Assembly (NCBI GenBank): GCA_961205875.1 | Contig: OY540815.1 | Span: 7,936,001-8,000,000 of the forward strand | Source of the DNA: Sialis fuliginosa | Lineage: Eukaryota > Arthropoda > Insecta > Megaloptera > Sialidae | Direction of reading: 5' to 3' | DNA: 64,000 bases | In this document: positions 22,534 through 34,627 of the stretch, in pieces | How positions within the stretch are numbered: position 1 is the stretch's first letter | Layout of the letters: the number at the start of each line of letters is the position of its first letter | The notes under the pieces: model-generated | The model's input: only the letters and a program-made list of their open reading frames with translations | The model's database searches: none | What the model was told of the DNA's origin: nothing | Position numbers and translations under genes: made by a program

Positions 22534-23931
22534 CGGTATGGAGAACCATACATGACTTCCATGTACTTTAATATATTTTTAAATAATTTTTAATGTATGA
22601 GAAATTTCAATGGGATTTGTCACAAATAAAACTCACATTTCTATAAATAATGTCCTAATGTCAAAAACATAATACACATTCGTAGAATAACTAATTTGAC
22701 AATTTGAATTAAGTTGCAGTTGTTTTCAAGGCAACATAAATTAATGACATTAATTTGTATTTAAAATTCAAATTTTGAGGGTGGTTTTTACCTCTTCAAT
22801 AGCTGTTTAGGCACGTACAAATAGTAAATGTCCCTAAAGTTCAATTGAACTAAAAATGTACCAAGTCTTATCAAAATTAGTGAGATAATAATCGCAACGT
22901 TTACTTTTTAGACGAAAATAGTTACAAAATTTCTAATATTTCTAAAACCCCCAATCCGATTAGCACCAAAATCAATAGGTCTGGAGTACTCACTGAGACA
23001 AACATTTTCCACAAAAAGAATTCAAATCGGTACATTTTTACATTAGTTATCGTGAACGAAAGAAAATACTACATCCAGACACACTGACACACGCACAGCC
23101 ACCATGCGGAAATTAACTTTTCTTTAAGTTTTTAAGTTAGTACATTCAGAATCTGTCATTATCTCGGACACGTTTTTACTTCCATGTTCCGAAGGAAATG
23201 GAAGTATTGTAATACCATCGAAAAATCGTGCCCGAGAAAATGACAAATTCTGATTGTACTAACTTCAAAACGTAAAGAAAAGTTAATTTCCGCATGGCGG
23301 CTGTGCGTGTGTCTGTGTGTCTGTCTGTCAGGATGTAGATTTTTTTTTCGTTCACGATAACTACTGTAAAAATGCACCGATCTGAATTATTTTTGGGGAA
23401 AATATTTGTCTCAGTGAGTACTCCAGACCTATTGATTTTGGTGCTAATCGGATAAGGGGTTTTGGAAATATTCGAAATTTTGTAACTTTTTTCGTCAAAA
23501 AAATGAATATTGCGAGTATTATCTCACTAATTTTGATAAGATTTGGTACATTTGCAGTTCAATTGAATATAAGGGACATTTATTATTTGTACGTGCCTAA
23601 ACAGCTATTAAAGGGACGAAAAACACACTTAAAATTTGAATTTTAAATACTAATATGTCATTAATTCATGTTGCCTTGGAAACAAATGCAACTAAATTCA
23701 AATTGTCAAATTAGTTTTTCTACGAATGTGAATTATGTTTTTGACATTAGAAAACTAATATTTATATACAAATGGCAAAAAGAGCTGTAACCGTTGTAAG
23801 TATATATGTTTTTTTAATGTATTACGATATGTATATTCATAGTAGTAGGTTATATAAATAAAATATTTAAAATTAAAAAATGTATATTTAAAAATTATTT
23901 AAAAAGAAGTCATGTATGGTTCTCCATACCG
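22534..23931. mobile_element. 1.4-kb imperfect palindrome (large foldback element)
   Basis: The outer ends are cggtatggagaaccatacat (22534) and its complement (ending 23931). Arms of about 640 and 700 bp, 22534-23170 and 23228-23931, are inverted copies sharing gcctaaacagctattga-type, gagtactccagacctattga and aatttccgcatggcggct words. The right arm has about 70 bp more near its outside. The centre (23171-23227) carries acttccatgttccgaagg and aagtattgtaataccatcg; the same segment occurs inverted at 23937-23995 just outside. A partial copy lies at 46733-47215. It contains a short GT/CTGT microsatellite at about 23302-23330. Non-coding. Confidence 0.8.
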
Positions 23932-23995
23932 ATATTTTCGATGGTATTACAATACTTCCATTTCTTTCAGAACATGGAAGTAAAAATCGGATTAA

Positions 23996-24599
23996 AATTA
24001 AATATATTCAACATATTTCAAAAACAAAACAACAAAAACAATAATTCTAAACGGGTAAAATAAAACATATACATTATACACACAGATCTACTGCATTGAT
24101 GTTTTGAGATGGCTCGGTTTTTCGTAGTACCATAAACATGATTCCATGCGCCGGAAAATGTCGCAGTGGATTTAGTTCATTCAACATTCTTGTTTATTGG
24201 TTTGGACTGACAGGAGGCGAGGAATGTGTGGAAACCGACAACAATTCTGTACTCTAGGTTCTTTACAACGCTCGGCTTCCCAAATCGCCATTTTATTTAG
24301 ATAAAAAAGCGAATGGAAGTTTTTTGTGCGTGAAAAAACAGTTGCTAATACTTTAACATATTTTAACGTTTTACCACTTTATGGTTATGTTTATTTGATT
24401 CGTTCGGATTTGCGATTCGAACAAAACTGAATTAGTGTAATATTGATATTTTTAAAATTGGAAATATTTAATTATCTAAAACTGTAACAATTTTGATATA
24501 CATAGCACCTCAACTTTCATCCAATTTTTGTATAGAATTATATACTAGCCAGATTCAACTAACAAACCAAGTATTATTCAAATCCGTTAAGTGGTTCAT
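23996..24599. other. intergenic DNA with a complex island
   Basis: About 24090-24300 is GC-richer and unique in the window (ccatgcgccggaaaatgtcg, gacaggaggcgaggaatgtg). It has no extended open frame. Positions 24540-24599 (aaatccgttaagtggttcat) look like an old repeat tail lying against the Helitron. Confidence 0.35.
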
Positions 24600-25417
24600 T
24601 CTTAATATATATAAAGCTGAACGTCTGTCTGTCTGTCCGTTAGTGCGCTTATAACTCGAGAACCACTTATCCGATTTACGTGTTTTTTTTTAAATTCTCT
24701 GGCCAGGTGATAGGATATATTTTGTTACGTTAGATAACATAAGGAATAAGCAGTGGCGATAATAGTAAATCAAGTCGGGAAAAAGTTTGTCGCCAGCGCG
24801 CTCTTTTGCAATACACTGTCTAAACCGTTAAATATTAAAAAAAAAATGTAGTAAAGAATTGTGTAGAAGTCCGCGATACCATATATCTAACTTTTATATA
24901 TATCTAAGCCACAATGACTGCTTTTATGTTACAATGAAAATTAAAAATGTTTGGGTTCTGACTTATGACCTGCAAAACATTAATCTTTATTGAAATAAAT
25001 GATTTCATAGTCATAAGTACTTAATGTAGATATAATTTGGTCGTATAATTTAGGAAATAACTTTATATAAGTTATATACGGTAAAATATTATTAATAACG
25101 CGTGAACTAAAGAAGTGCCGTGTTGAATCGGGGCAGAGGGAACAATTTGCATGCGATCGGCCGATATTAGGATTCGCTCGGCTCAGCTGTTGTTTTTGAT
25201 CGCCAATTGTTTATTTTGTTTAACTTTTAAATTTAAACAGAACCAAAATTATTTGTACTTTTTATTCTGCTTCGCTTTTGTTAGGTAATTTAGGTGTTGA
25301 TTAGTTATTTTTACAATAATAACTAATCGTGTTTGTACTTAATTCAACTATATTTTTCAAAAATCATAAACAATAATTCCGTAGTCCATTCGAACGAAGC
25401 CTCATGGGCACAGCTAG
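24600..25417 (+). mobile_element. non-autonomous Helitron, 818 bp
   Basis: The 5' end TCTTAATATATATAAAGC matches the 5' end of the reverse copy at 37581. It is followed by gtctgtctgtctgtccg and an internal region shared with 36687-37581 and 63228-64000. The 3' end has the weakened hairpin cgaacgaagcctcatggg, then cagCTAG, with T following (25418). TC start, hairpin and CTRR end without target duplication define Helitrons. No Rep/helicase is encoded, so it depends on a partner element. Confidence 0.8.
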
Positions 25418-26721
25418 TGAGTTTTAAATGTTAAAAAAAATTTAAGAGACAGACAGACACAAAACGAAAAATTGAAATCAGACCAAAACAGTTTTGCTTC
25501 CAAAAAAGTAAAATAAAATATTATAAATCAAGACAAACATAATACAACACATTTAAAATGCATCGATACAAAACTAATTAAAATAATCTAGTGCGCAATT
25601 CATAAAATCTAAAAATAAGATATGTTTGTTAGTTTTTCTACTCTAATATATTTGTTTAATTACAGACTTTCCACGTAAAATCACGTGGGATAACATCTTT
25701 GTACACCGACTGGCTTAATTTATACATTTATTCAGTTTAAAACAAAACAAGGAAATACAAACCTACGCTTTACTCCAAATGACCAAAATTACACACAGCT
25801 TCATGTAAAATATGTTGATATTATTCCAGAAAAATACATTTAGTAACGGTACGTCTTGCAAGTACCAACAATGCACGATCTAATTTCCAAGCAATGAAGA
25901 TGTCTTTAGATTAAATCATTCAGGATTGATCTAATTCAACGATGATTGTCTTGATTTTTTCAAATAATGCAAATTTACTGTTAGGTCAAGTTTTCTCATT
26001 AATATTTAAGTACCTAGTCTCAAGAGAGCAAAATAGATTGAAAGTTTTTTTTTATTATCGACGATTTAGATGGAACGAGTATTAAATATTTTTTCAATGT
26101 CACTTTTTTGATTCATTTACCCTCTTAAAGGTGTTATGAAGGTACAATCAGATACAAAAGTAGATTAATTTTGAAATTTACAAATATCTGCGTTATAAAT
26201 TTCGTAATAGAAGACAGTTTGACATTCTATACGGCTGATTCAACTTAACAAAAATATTTTTAAAATATAATTTACGTTATTTATAGCTGCAATTTAGTAA
26301 ATATAGTTTATATAATTATTAAAAAAAAACGCAATCCAGTATTATAAAAATAAATATAACAATTATTGATATTTATGATTACTAACGTAAATATCTAATA
26401 TCAGTTTTCACAACGCTGTTATCATTTTCAGGTTGGTAAATATTGCTGTTAAACAATAATAGAATATCTTGATATATTATTTATGCACTTTTAATTGCAC
26501 TATGACCTAATTATAAAAAACAAAGATCTTTTATAATTTACATACATAACAGTCGTATAGTGGGAAATTTAAAATTTTGTTGTATTATAATTAATTTCTC
26601 GGAAACGTTTTATAGTGAAATACTTATGATATTTTGCATAAATGTTCACATAATCAAATACTATACTCCCCCTAAACATCAGAAAACCTGTACCTTTTTA
26701 TCAATGCGTTTTACCTAAAAA
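25418..26721. other. AT-rich intergenic DNA
   Basis: No gene. About 25440-25510 (agacagacagacacaaaacg, aaaattgaaatcagacc) is a degenerate family-Q right edge. The rest is low-complexity, with no partner found. Confidence 0.4.
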
Positions 26722-27092
26722 ATGCCGAAAAATATCATTTTCCCATAAGAACACATGTTAAATTTAAATCAATATAATTTCTTTTCGGCTTAGTGAATCA
26801 ATTTAATATTTTGTCTACTGCATAAGAATGCTAATGGGAACATTCCAACCAATTTTCATGTATTTGGTAGCATTTTGAAATACATTCCATACATCCTTAA
26901 AGTGTCACTTTTCAATTTCTTACTGTCGAAAAATATTAGTTTCCCATAAGAACACATGTTATATTTAAATCAATATATTTCCTTAACGGGTTAGTGAATC
27001 AATTGAATATTTTGTTGATTGAATTAAAATGCTAATGAGAACATTTTAACCAATTTTCCCGTATTTGATAGCGTTCTGAGATACATCCTTAA
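26722..27092 (+). repeat. two-copy tandem duplication, period about 201 bp
   Basis: cccataagaacacatgtta occurs at 26742 and 26943. Each is followed by tttaaatcaatata, then gttagtgaatcaatt-like words, aatgctaatg, gaacatt and accaattttc. The copies differ by many substitutions, so this is an old direct duplication. It is non-coding. Confidence 0.75.
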
Positions 27093-27821
27093 TACCATGG
27101 AAGAAGTTTTTGAGAAAATAAAAGATTTTTTAACCATTAATTCGAAAATACATTTTTAACTTGAGCCTAACGATCAAAATTGAAGAAAAATATATCATTT
27201 TTTTCCATAGAACGTATTGGAGTACTTTAAAGATTTTCACATATATAATGTATGTAGATTACATAAACCGTATCATACCTAAAATGATTGAGGTAGAGCA
27301 ATGTGCACAGGGGATCGATTTAGCCCCTTATCGTCAATCCTCCAATGGAATATAAATATAAACCATATAAAATATGTAACGACTAATAAATTTTGAACTA
27401 CAAAAAGAAATAAATACAACACGAATGTAGGTAGGTATATCAATTCAATAAAGGAAAGTGTACATTCAATTAACATCATGTTTATTCATAAATACGCCAA
27501 ATGGAAAAAAAACTTTACCATTTATCAACAATTCTTAATGGGAAATATAATGATTATGTAATCACCCCTCCCATTCCCGTCTATCTAAATGTGGAAATGC
27601 ACGCTATATCTAGAGAACATTAGTAGGCATTAGTAAAACACGACCTATAGCAAGCAAAAAACCATCGAGCATAGGTAGGAAGCACGACCTTTTCCAAACT
27701 GAGCGATATGCAAATGGGTATCCGCAATAAAATCACACAGGCTTGCACGAGGAACGCTTCTGAACTCGGAAACTAGACTAACCTATAGAAATAGATGATA
27801 GAAATTATTCATTTGTAGGTG
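27093..27821. other. intergenic DNA with a unique island and octamer motif
   Basis: About 27560-27790 is non-repetitive and more complex. It contains ATGCAAAT at 27708-27715, the POU-domain octamer, which may be chance. A 66-codon minus-strand frame (27479-27279) is hydrophobic by base composition and has no family. Confidence 0.3.
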
Positions 27822-27829
27822 GTCTAAAA

Positions 27830-28520
27830 CATAGGTGTTCAACCTTTTGAACCTTTTGGGCCACATAGCATAAACCCAATCTACCAAGGGCCGCACATAA
27901 CCTCCCCCCCTCCCCCCGAAATATTCAAAAAACGTGTTTTGAGAAAACATCAGTTCAAAATACCTTAAAAAAAATTAACTCAATGTATTCATCCCCCCCC
28001 CTGAATTTTTTTTCTTACTACGCTACTGGAATCTGACCATGGACTTCGAAGATACGCCACTCAAAAGAGAAAAATAAAAAACTTAATTTTAAGAAAAAAT
28101 AAAATCGACTTAAAAAAACTAAAAACACTGAGAAATATACCTAATAATTAAATTTAACAGTTTTTTAAGTCGGTGCCAAGCCAATAAAAAACTTTTTAAT
28201 AAAGAAAAAAGAAAACCAACATCAAAAACATAAATTTAATTATTTGGTATACATTTCAGTGTTTCTGTTTTTTTTAAGTCTGTTTTATTTTTTAAGTTTT
28301 GAAAACTAAATCTGCCAACAAATTAGGAACTTCCAAATAAGGTACCTCTAGTTTTTCTTTTTGATTCTAAAAACAATGTTTTTTATTTTTTAAATCGTAG
28401 AATCCTTTTAGCGTTGTATTATGTGTTATATTCATTATTTTATTATTATAAGATTTTTTTTTTATTATTCGATGAGAACCGCACTAAAGATACTCGCGGG
28501 TCGCAGTTTGGACAAGCTTG
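27830..28520. mobile_element. hAT-type MITE with 8-bp target duplication
   Basis: GTCTAAAA lies directly on both sides (27822-27829 and 28521-28528). The ends CATAGGTGTTCAA and, reversed, CAAGCTTGTCCAA are imperfect inverted repeats. Subterminal words gggccacatagc and gcgggtcgcagtttgg are typical of 'gene-like ghost' hAT MITEs. An 8-bp duplication is diagnostic for hAT. Length is 691 bp, and there is no transposase. C-runs lie at 27904-27920 and 27991-28002. A related right end occurs at 59960-59986. Confidence 0.85.
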
Positions 28521-28528
28521 GTCTAAAA

Positions 28529-30144
28529 TAAAAAGTACCTAGCTAAATATGTTACTATTGTTCAAAGCTTGATTTTATATTATTGACTTTTAAAAAAAAT
28601 GACCGTTTTGTATGTAAGAAACTAATATAAAATATTCAGACAAAATAGAAGGACATGACTTATACTCAGAAGTCAAGACTTAAGTCAAAATTTTAATTAT
28701 TTTTATATATTTATTTTTATAAAAAGTTCACATAACAATAATTTTAGAAGTGTATAAAAATACACATTCAGAAATTAATTAAATCCAATTAAAAAAAAAA
28801 AAAAAAGTAAACTCATTTGAATTTTCCTACGAATAAATCATTATTTCGGTATTAAATGGAATTGCTATAAAACCATAAACACCTCGAAATCTAATATAAT
28901 ATTATCAAACCGAGTTTGAAATATGAACTATAAATATACTATTAAATATTTTCAAAATCGATAAAAGTAAATTCTGAACCATGTTTTATGTATAAATGCA
29001 TTCTTCCAAACCATAAACGGTTGACCATTAAAAGGAAAAGGAAACCTGCAAGCGTGCACTCCGGATGATAAATATGGAAATTTTATTTATCAAATTTACT
29101 AGTTCGGACCCTTCAACTCTAACATACATAAAACTGACGTTGAAAAGTATTTTCAGCATACATTTACATATAATTGCGTCACTATTATAATTTCAAATTT
29201 AAATTGCATTCTATTTTTTACGTCATGTTTTAGACATAAAATGTATAAAAGGTATTTGGAGAATAAGTTATAGAGATATTATTAAATATTGTGATTTTAT
29301 TATCAATATTTCAAATTTATTTTATAATGTACATATATACTTCATGCTTTCTTATTTACAAGAGTAAAATCAAAACTACCCCAGGTTTTTATTTTTATTT
29401 TTAATAATGTACTTTCATTTAAAAAATTGATTGTAAATTTTTAGTAGTACGTGCTTGACATAATTATTGAATACAAATAGTAGGTTACAAAAAAATAATT
29501 TTGTTGAAAGAATTATTTGTTTTTCAGATCAGGCAAAACTAATTATAGTGTCCTGTATTTCGAATAGTGGAAGTTAATCAAAATCGGTTGAATAGTTTTC
29601 GAATCAAGTCGAAACAAACAAACGGATAGACAGAAGGACATTATTTCTAAAAAAAAAATAGCAAAATTGATTATATTATAACGTATAAAACTATATACTT
29701 AGATATAAAAATACATTTAAGGTAGAGCCTACAGATTTATATATTACTAGGGATTAGGGATTGATATTAAGATAATAATTTTCTTTTATTAATAAAAATG
29801 TTAGTCGTCGCGGGACTATTAACATTTTTTTACATAAAAACTAATTATGTTGAAAATGTAGGAATTAAAAAAATTATTTTGTATAAATCTGGGTTATAAG
29901 CATCTTAATTTTTTAACTCGTGAAACAATCATAAAAGAACTGTTTTGAAAATAAGAAAATTAGAACCATTTACGACTAAATCGAATGTTAGCAGAAACAA
30001 TAAATAACATGGTCCTATTTTTTTTATTTATTCTCCCTCCATCTTTGAACAATTCTCCAAAATTGTATGAGGGAAATAAAATATATTCATTTTGTTCTGT
30101 CCTGTATACCACCGTAAAACCTTACTAATTTTCATGAAATAACT
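28529..30144. other. AT-rich intergenic DNA
   Basis: No gene. A poly-A run of about 18 lies near 28790. Positions 29550-29640 (aaaatcggttgaatagtttt, acaaacggatagacag) are an old repeat tail of the kind also seen at 24540-24599. Confidence 0.4.
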
Positions 30145-31216
30145 AAGGTAAAGGCACCAGTTATGGCCGCTATAAGAGCTAGTTTTCATTTTTTTGGATT
30201 AATGAACTTGTTTTTTATAATTCTCATGAACTTATGTTACTAATAAAACAAGTAACTCTTTATTTAATCAATTTAATTACCAAAGTCTTCAAATATAGTT
30301 TGTTTTTGAAATTATAGCTTTTTATTTTGTTCATGTTTTTTCTCCAGTAATGGCAAAGGTAAAACCAGTAATGAGGACGCTGTGATGGACACTTGCTAAT
30401 GATTACAAAATGATAAGTACTACGACACAAAAGATAAAAAAGAAAGAATCGTCAATTTTGAAACAATGTAAAGTAGTTACTATGATAATATAATAATTAA
30501 TAAATAAATTATACTAATAATTAGTTTAAATGTCCACCATTTTGACACCTATTGGCTGATTATCATCAAATCACGCTGTAAGAAATATAGATTAATATTC
30601 AGAAATGGTAGTAATCAAATATCAACACATTTCTAATTCAGTACATTTAATTAAAAATTTGCCATTACAGCCCAATCATTTTAGATTTTTTCATGAAAAA
30701 AACTGCCTAGTTTTGACACAGTTGTCTCGGCCGTCATCTACACGTCGTACAAAAAACTTGTTTGTACAAAAGCTGTTGAAAATTGAGTCCTCTACAACTT
30801 TATCTTTTAAATATGCCACTTATTTTCAATAAAAATGGCACAAAAGTTGAAAAAATTGCGCCACTCTTCTAATTTTTAACACTTTTTGCTTATTATTAGC
30901 AATAAATAATATTTTTTCAACAATATTGACTGTATAAAGATTGTAGAGAATTAAATTCTCCACAAAATTGTTATTAATCTTTTTATCGAGAAATGCAAAA
31001 TACGCGTTCAAATCGACAAAAACACAAAATCCAAGATGGCGGACACTTCCGGTAATTAATTTATGGGCAAGAATGTGATTTCATCATCTACTCCGTCGGG
31101 GACACATAACTGCGTCAAAAGTTTCAACTAGGCAGTTTTTTTGCATCTTACATCGAATTTGATCTAAAATTATCGGGCTATTACTGGGATCCTTGCCTAG
31201 ATTGGTGCCACTACCT
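30145..31216 (+). mobile_element. family R element, copy C, with a nested insertion
   Basis: Left end aaggtaaaggcaccagttat and right end tagattggtgccactacctt give the clearest inverted ends of the family. Removing 30669-31179 plus one ATTAC restores colinearity with 19831-20345 (gccattactgggatccttgcc). The flanks can be read as a TA or an ACT duplication, so the superfamily is undecided. Non-coding. Confidence 0.8.
30669..31179. mobile_element. 511-bp MITE nested in family R copy C
   Basis: ATTAC flanks both sides (30664-30668 and 31180-31184). The ends AGCCCAATCATTTTAGAT and, reversed, AGCCCGATAATTTTAGAT are inverted. A second inverted block follows (aaaaaactgcctagtt in both halves). The interior holds caagatggcggacacttccgg and no coding region. 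The uninterrupted R copies show the empty site. A 5-bp duplication alone does not fix the superfamily. Confidence 0.85.
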
Positions 31217-31857
31217 TACTTCTCAGTATTTACAATTGGATACATGTCCACAAAAAATACAAATCAAGCAGTAGCAGTAATACATATTTAATGAGCTGAA
31301 AGTCCCGTTCGCAAATAACGAACTCCTCGCTGGTGTGTTTGCGTGTGAACTTTCACCATCAGATCGGCAACGCAGGACGTTTAAACCAATGATAACGCGC
31401 ACGCCGATGCACTCACCGATGCAATGACACTCTTCTCACAACTAATCACATATGTACTACGTGTGTGATGTAACAGTTGCTGTTCAAATGCCAAAGTGAT
31501 TGATTGTATTTATACAAAATGTATGACATTATAGTTCATGTTTTCTCATGTGCAAATTCAAAGAATGGTTCATTAAAAAATGTTAATAAGTTGTATTATT
31601 TTAATTTTCATATAATACATAACAATCTGATGGTTTAGTCTTAATGATACCGTTTTAGATTATTTAGGTTAAGATTTTGAGTCAAATAATTAACACATTG
31701 TATTCTGTCACAAGTCACTTAGATTAAAATTAATTCAACCCAGTCATGCCATATTATCTTGTCTATGGGAAACCCTTGTTATTCTTGAATACATATTGGT
31801 GGTATTAGGTCATACAGTATTCAGTCGAGAAATATGTATTAAAATAAATGGTAAGTT
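31217..31857. other. intergenic DNA with a unique island
   Basis: About 31285-31470 is GC-richer and unique (cgttcgcaaataacgaactc, gataacgcgcacgccgatgc). It has no long open frame and no copy elsewhere in the window. It is a candidate host regulatory segment by composition only. Confidence 0.35.
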
Positions 31858-32862
31858 CACGCAGAGAAAAAACATGGTTGCAACAATAATGTTTTGAGAG
31901 CATAATAATATGATTGTAATTTTTATTGCAGGAATCATAATTATAACCATTTAATGATAACTTCTCTTTTGTGACTACCATACACTATTAGTATCGAGAA
32001 CATAATATGTTTGATGCAACCATATTGTTTCGTTGACGAGAACATAATATTTTGGATGCAACCATGTTGTTTTATTGTCGAGAACATAATATGTTGAATG
32101 CAACCATCTTGTTTAGAGGACGATAACATAATATGTTGAATACAACAATCATGTTGTTTCGATTCATTTTTTTATTTGTTATTAATAAAGTTCTGCCTCC
32201 GTATTTAAAGTAGATTGACACAAAACAAATAAAAGCTGTTTTTAGACAAACTCATAACAAAAATATAATTCACTCACTTTAGGTGTAATATGCAGTATTT
32301 AAAACACTTTGCATATATCTTTCACTTTACAAACTTTACTGTAGGAACAATTTACCAGCGTATTTAATTAATAGAATATTAAATAAGAACTGAAAAAAAT
32401 GAAAGAATTCCGCCTCTATAAACTCACACTGCACATGACCACGTTACACTTAAAAAATAACTTTGAACATATTACTTGGTATAGTGACTATACCTAATGG
32501 TTGTTCCAATCATATTTGTATTACGTCGACTATAGGGTATCGTATAAAAATCAAAACAAACGATTGTTTATCAAGGAAATCATTGTTGTAAAGCAAATGA
32601 TTACTGGAATCATAAATGTCAAATTAATATTATGTTACCAAAATCATACTTTTTTTGCAGCAACTTAAATTTCTAGTGATAATGTAACATAGTACTTACA
32701 AAAAGGAAATGTTTTCTATAATAATTTAATTTTTACGGTAATCATTCTGAAAAATATGAAATTATTATAAGTATTAACTATTTTCATAGTAACCAATATA
32801 TTATACATACAAAAAAGTTATGTTGCTGCGATCATGTCACAACCATGTTTTTTCTCTGCGTG
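31858..32862. mobile_element. 1005-bp element with 23-bp perfect inverted termini
   Basis: CACGCAGAGAAAAAACAT and five further bases (31858-31880) are exactly inverted at the right end (32840-32862). TT flanks both sides (31856-31857 and 32863-32864), which would fit a 2-bp duplication. CAC-type ends with a 2-bp duplication recall CACTA (EnSpm), but this is tentative. The interior contains the 42-bp minisatellite 31995-32165 and no transposase. Confidence 0.75.
31995..32165 (+). repeat. 42-bp minisatellite, four units
   Basis: Units start with cgagaacataatatgtt at 31995, 32037, 32079 and (as cgataacataatatg) 32121, and continue as gaatgcaaccat.ttgttt. The period is 42 bp, a multiple of three, so the minus strand has a short open frame with a 14-residue repeat. 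That frame is a by-product and not evidence of a protein. The array lies in the left third of the 31858-32862 element, where CACTA-type elements often carry subterminal repeats. Confidence 0.85.
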
Positions 32863-32864
32863 TT

Positions 32865-33604
32865 AATGAACAACAAAATAGGTATACTTAATATTTTAAA
32901 TCATATTTTTGCAGTATCATGTTTCATTTTTAAATTTAATTGTATAATTTAATGATATTTTAACAGGGCAATTCTGTAAGCTTTAAAAGGTACCCTCTTC
33001 AATGTCTGTAAAAAGTGACACACATAATAACGTGATTTAATCTTGCAATTAGACAATCATACAATTTTTTTTTAAATATTTTCTATAGTAGATATAAATT
33101 TCATATTATAAAAATTTTACTTTAAAATAATTTAAGAAAACTTAATACTGTAATAATACCTAAGTAAAACACCATGTAGGTTACTTAAGGCTTTTTAGGT
33201 CCGTGTATAGATTTGCAAAATATAATATCAAAAATAATTTTAATATCTGTTAGAACTATAAGCAGGGCCAGATATGAGCCCCAACACCGGCTCGGACAAA
33301 AAATAATCCGTTTAAAATTTAGTCTGAATTGAATGCTATGTCCATAGGTACCGATTCCTGGAGGGGGATTGGGGTGATCGCTTATTCTTAAGTTATGATT
33401 TTCTTTCTTATTTTCTAATATTTAAGTTGATGTGTTTACGACAATTTATATATAAATAAAGTATCTTTTTGACAAGTTTAAAAAGTATGTTAGGCTATAA
33501 TTTGCAATTTTTTAACTGTATTTTATATATACATAGGTACATGGATGAAACAAGCATAAAAAGGTTATTTAAAAAAATCAATATCTCATATTTTAAAGAG
33601 ACAA
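32865..33604. other. AT-rich intergenic DNA, nothing recognised
   Basis: No supported feature. A slightly more complex patch lies at 33260-33380. Confidence 0.4.
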
Positions 33605-33900
33605 TCCATACTAATATTATAAATTCAAAAGTGTATCTGTCTGCCTGTCTGTCACATTTTCACGGCTAAACCGCTGAACCGATTTTGATGAAATTTGGCA
33701 GGGAGATAGCTTGTATTCTGAGAAAGGATATAGGCTACTTTGTATCCCGAAAGATTTATTAGATAAAAAATGGGTGTGTTTTATCGACTATCATAACAGA
33801 AATCTGTATTACCTAACATTCTTCTTCTTTATGGATTTTATATCTGACAGCTCCTACCTAACCTAAATTCTATGCGAACGAAGTCGCGTGTAACAGCTAG
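33605..33900 (+). mobile_element. complete short non-autonomous Helitron, 296 bp
   Basis: The 5' end TCCATACTAATATTATAAA is preceded by A (33604). The 3' end has the hairpin gcgaacgaagtcgc, then taacagCTAG (ends 33900), followed by T (33901). Internal words ctgtctgcctgtctgtcac, aaccgctgaaccgattttga and aaatttggcagggagatag are the widespread Lepidoptera Helitron signature. It is non-coding and distinct in sequence from the 818-895 bp Helitrons here. Confidence 0.85.
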
Positions 33901-34380
33901 TACTTTATAAATTATCCTACGTATTATTCATCAGGCGTTTATTACCAGTGAAAAATTTCAAGAATTTCTTAAGAAAAACGTTACTTCTTAAATATATAAC
34001 ACATTATCTCCAAAGAAACAAACAAAATATAATTCTAAAGTTTCTTGCGGTTACATAAAATAAATCATCCTGTAGATTAAATCACATACATACACACATT
34101 TCCGGTAGTATCATCGTGAATGTTATTTTCTTTTTCGCGTAAAAAAGAAATTGTATGAATAGCAAATTGTGAGAATTTACAACCAGGTACATGCATGTGA
34201 TGCGATTCTGTTTTTTATTTTATTTTAAGGAGATACTACTACTGAAGAAAAGGGCAGTTCACACGAATAAGATTTTATAATGTAATAAATAATGCATACA
34301 CGCATTTTTATGACATTTACTTGATTTATAGATTTGTTTATGATAACAAGAGTAATGGCTTTATTAGTTTATGTAAAAAA
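33901..34380. other. AT-rich intergenic DNA, nothing recognised
   Basis: No gene or element end could be supported between the Helitron and the hairpin. Confidence 0.4.
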
Positions 34381-34627
34381 AAATAAAAACAAACTTGTTT
34401 GTTTAAACGTCAAAATTTATTAAAGAAGAGGAAACCGCAAGCTTTCGATTCACAGAATCATCGTCAGGCTATTAATAAAGATATAAATTTGAGAAAGATG
34501 TCGTTATCTCAATTTTATTGAGATAACGACATCTTTCAGCCTGACGATGATTCTGTGAATCGAAAGCTTGCGGTTTCCTCTTCTTTAATAAATTTTGACG
34601 TTTAAACAAACAAGTTTGTTTTTATTT
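34381..34627. repeat. hairpin with a perfect 90-bp stem and a nested 21-bp hairpin
   Basis: Positions 34381-34470 are the exact reverse complement of 34538-34627, with no mismatch in 90 bp. Inside, 34493-34513 is the exact complement of 34517-34537 around a 3-nt loop, leaving 22 nt unpaired (34471-34492). The arm includes aagctttcgattcacagaat and catcgtcaggct. It is probably a very young foldback MITE, but no terminal duplication is visible. A transcript would be an ideal Dicer-2 substrate (hairpin RNA); expression is not known. Confidence 0.85.

Noticed and set aside
27708-27715. Functional POU octamer enhancer
   Set aside because: A single ATGCAAAT is expected by chance several times in AT-rich DNA of this length; no clustering was seen.
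31941-32129. Minus-strand frame with a 14-residue repeat as a repeat protein
   Set aside because: It is a by-product of a 42-bp minisatellite, whose unit length is a multiple of three, inside a transposon.
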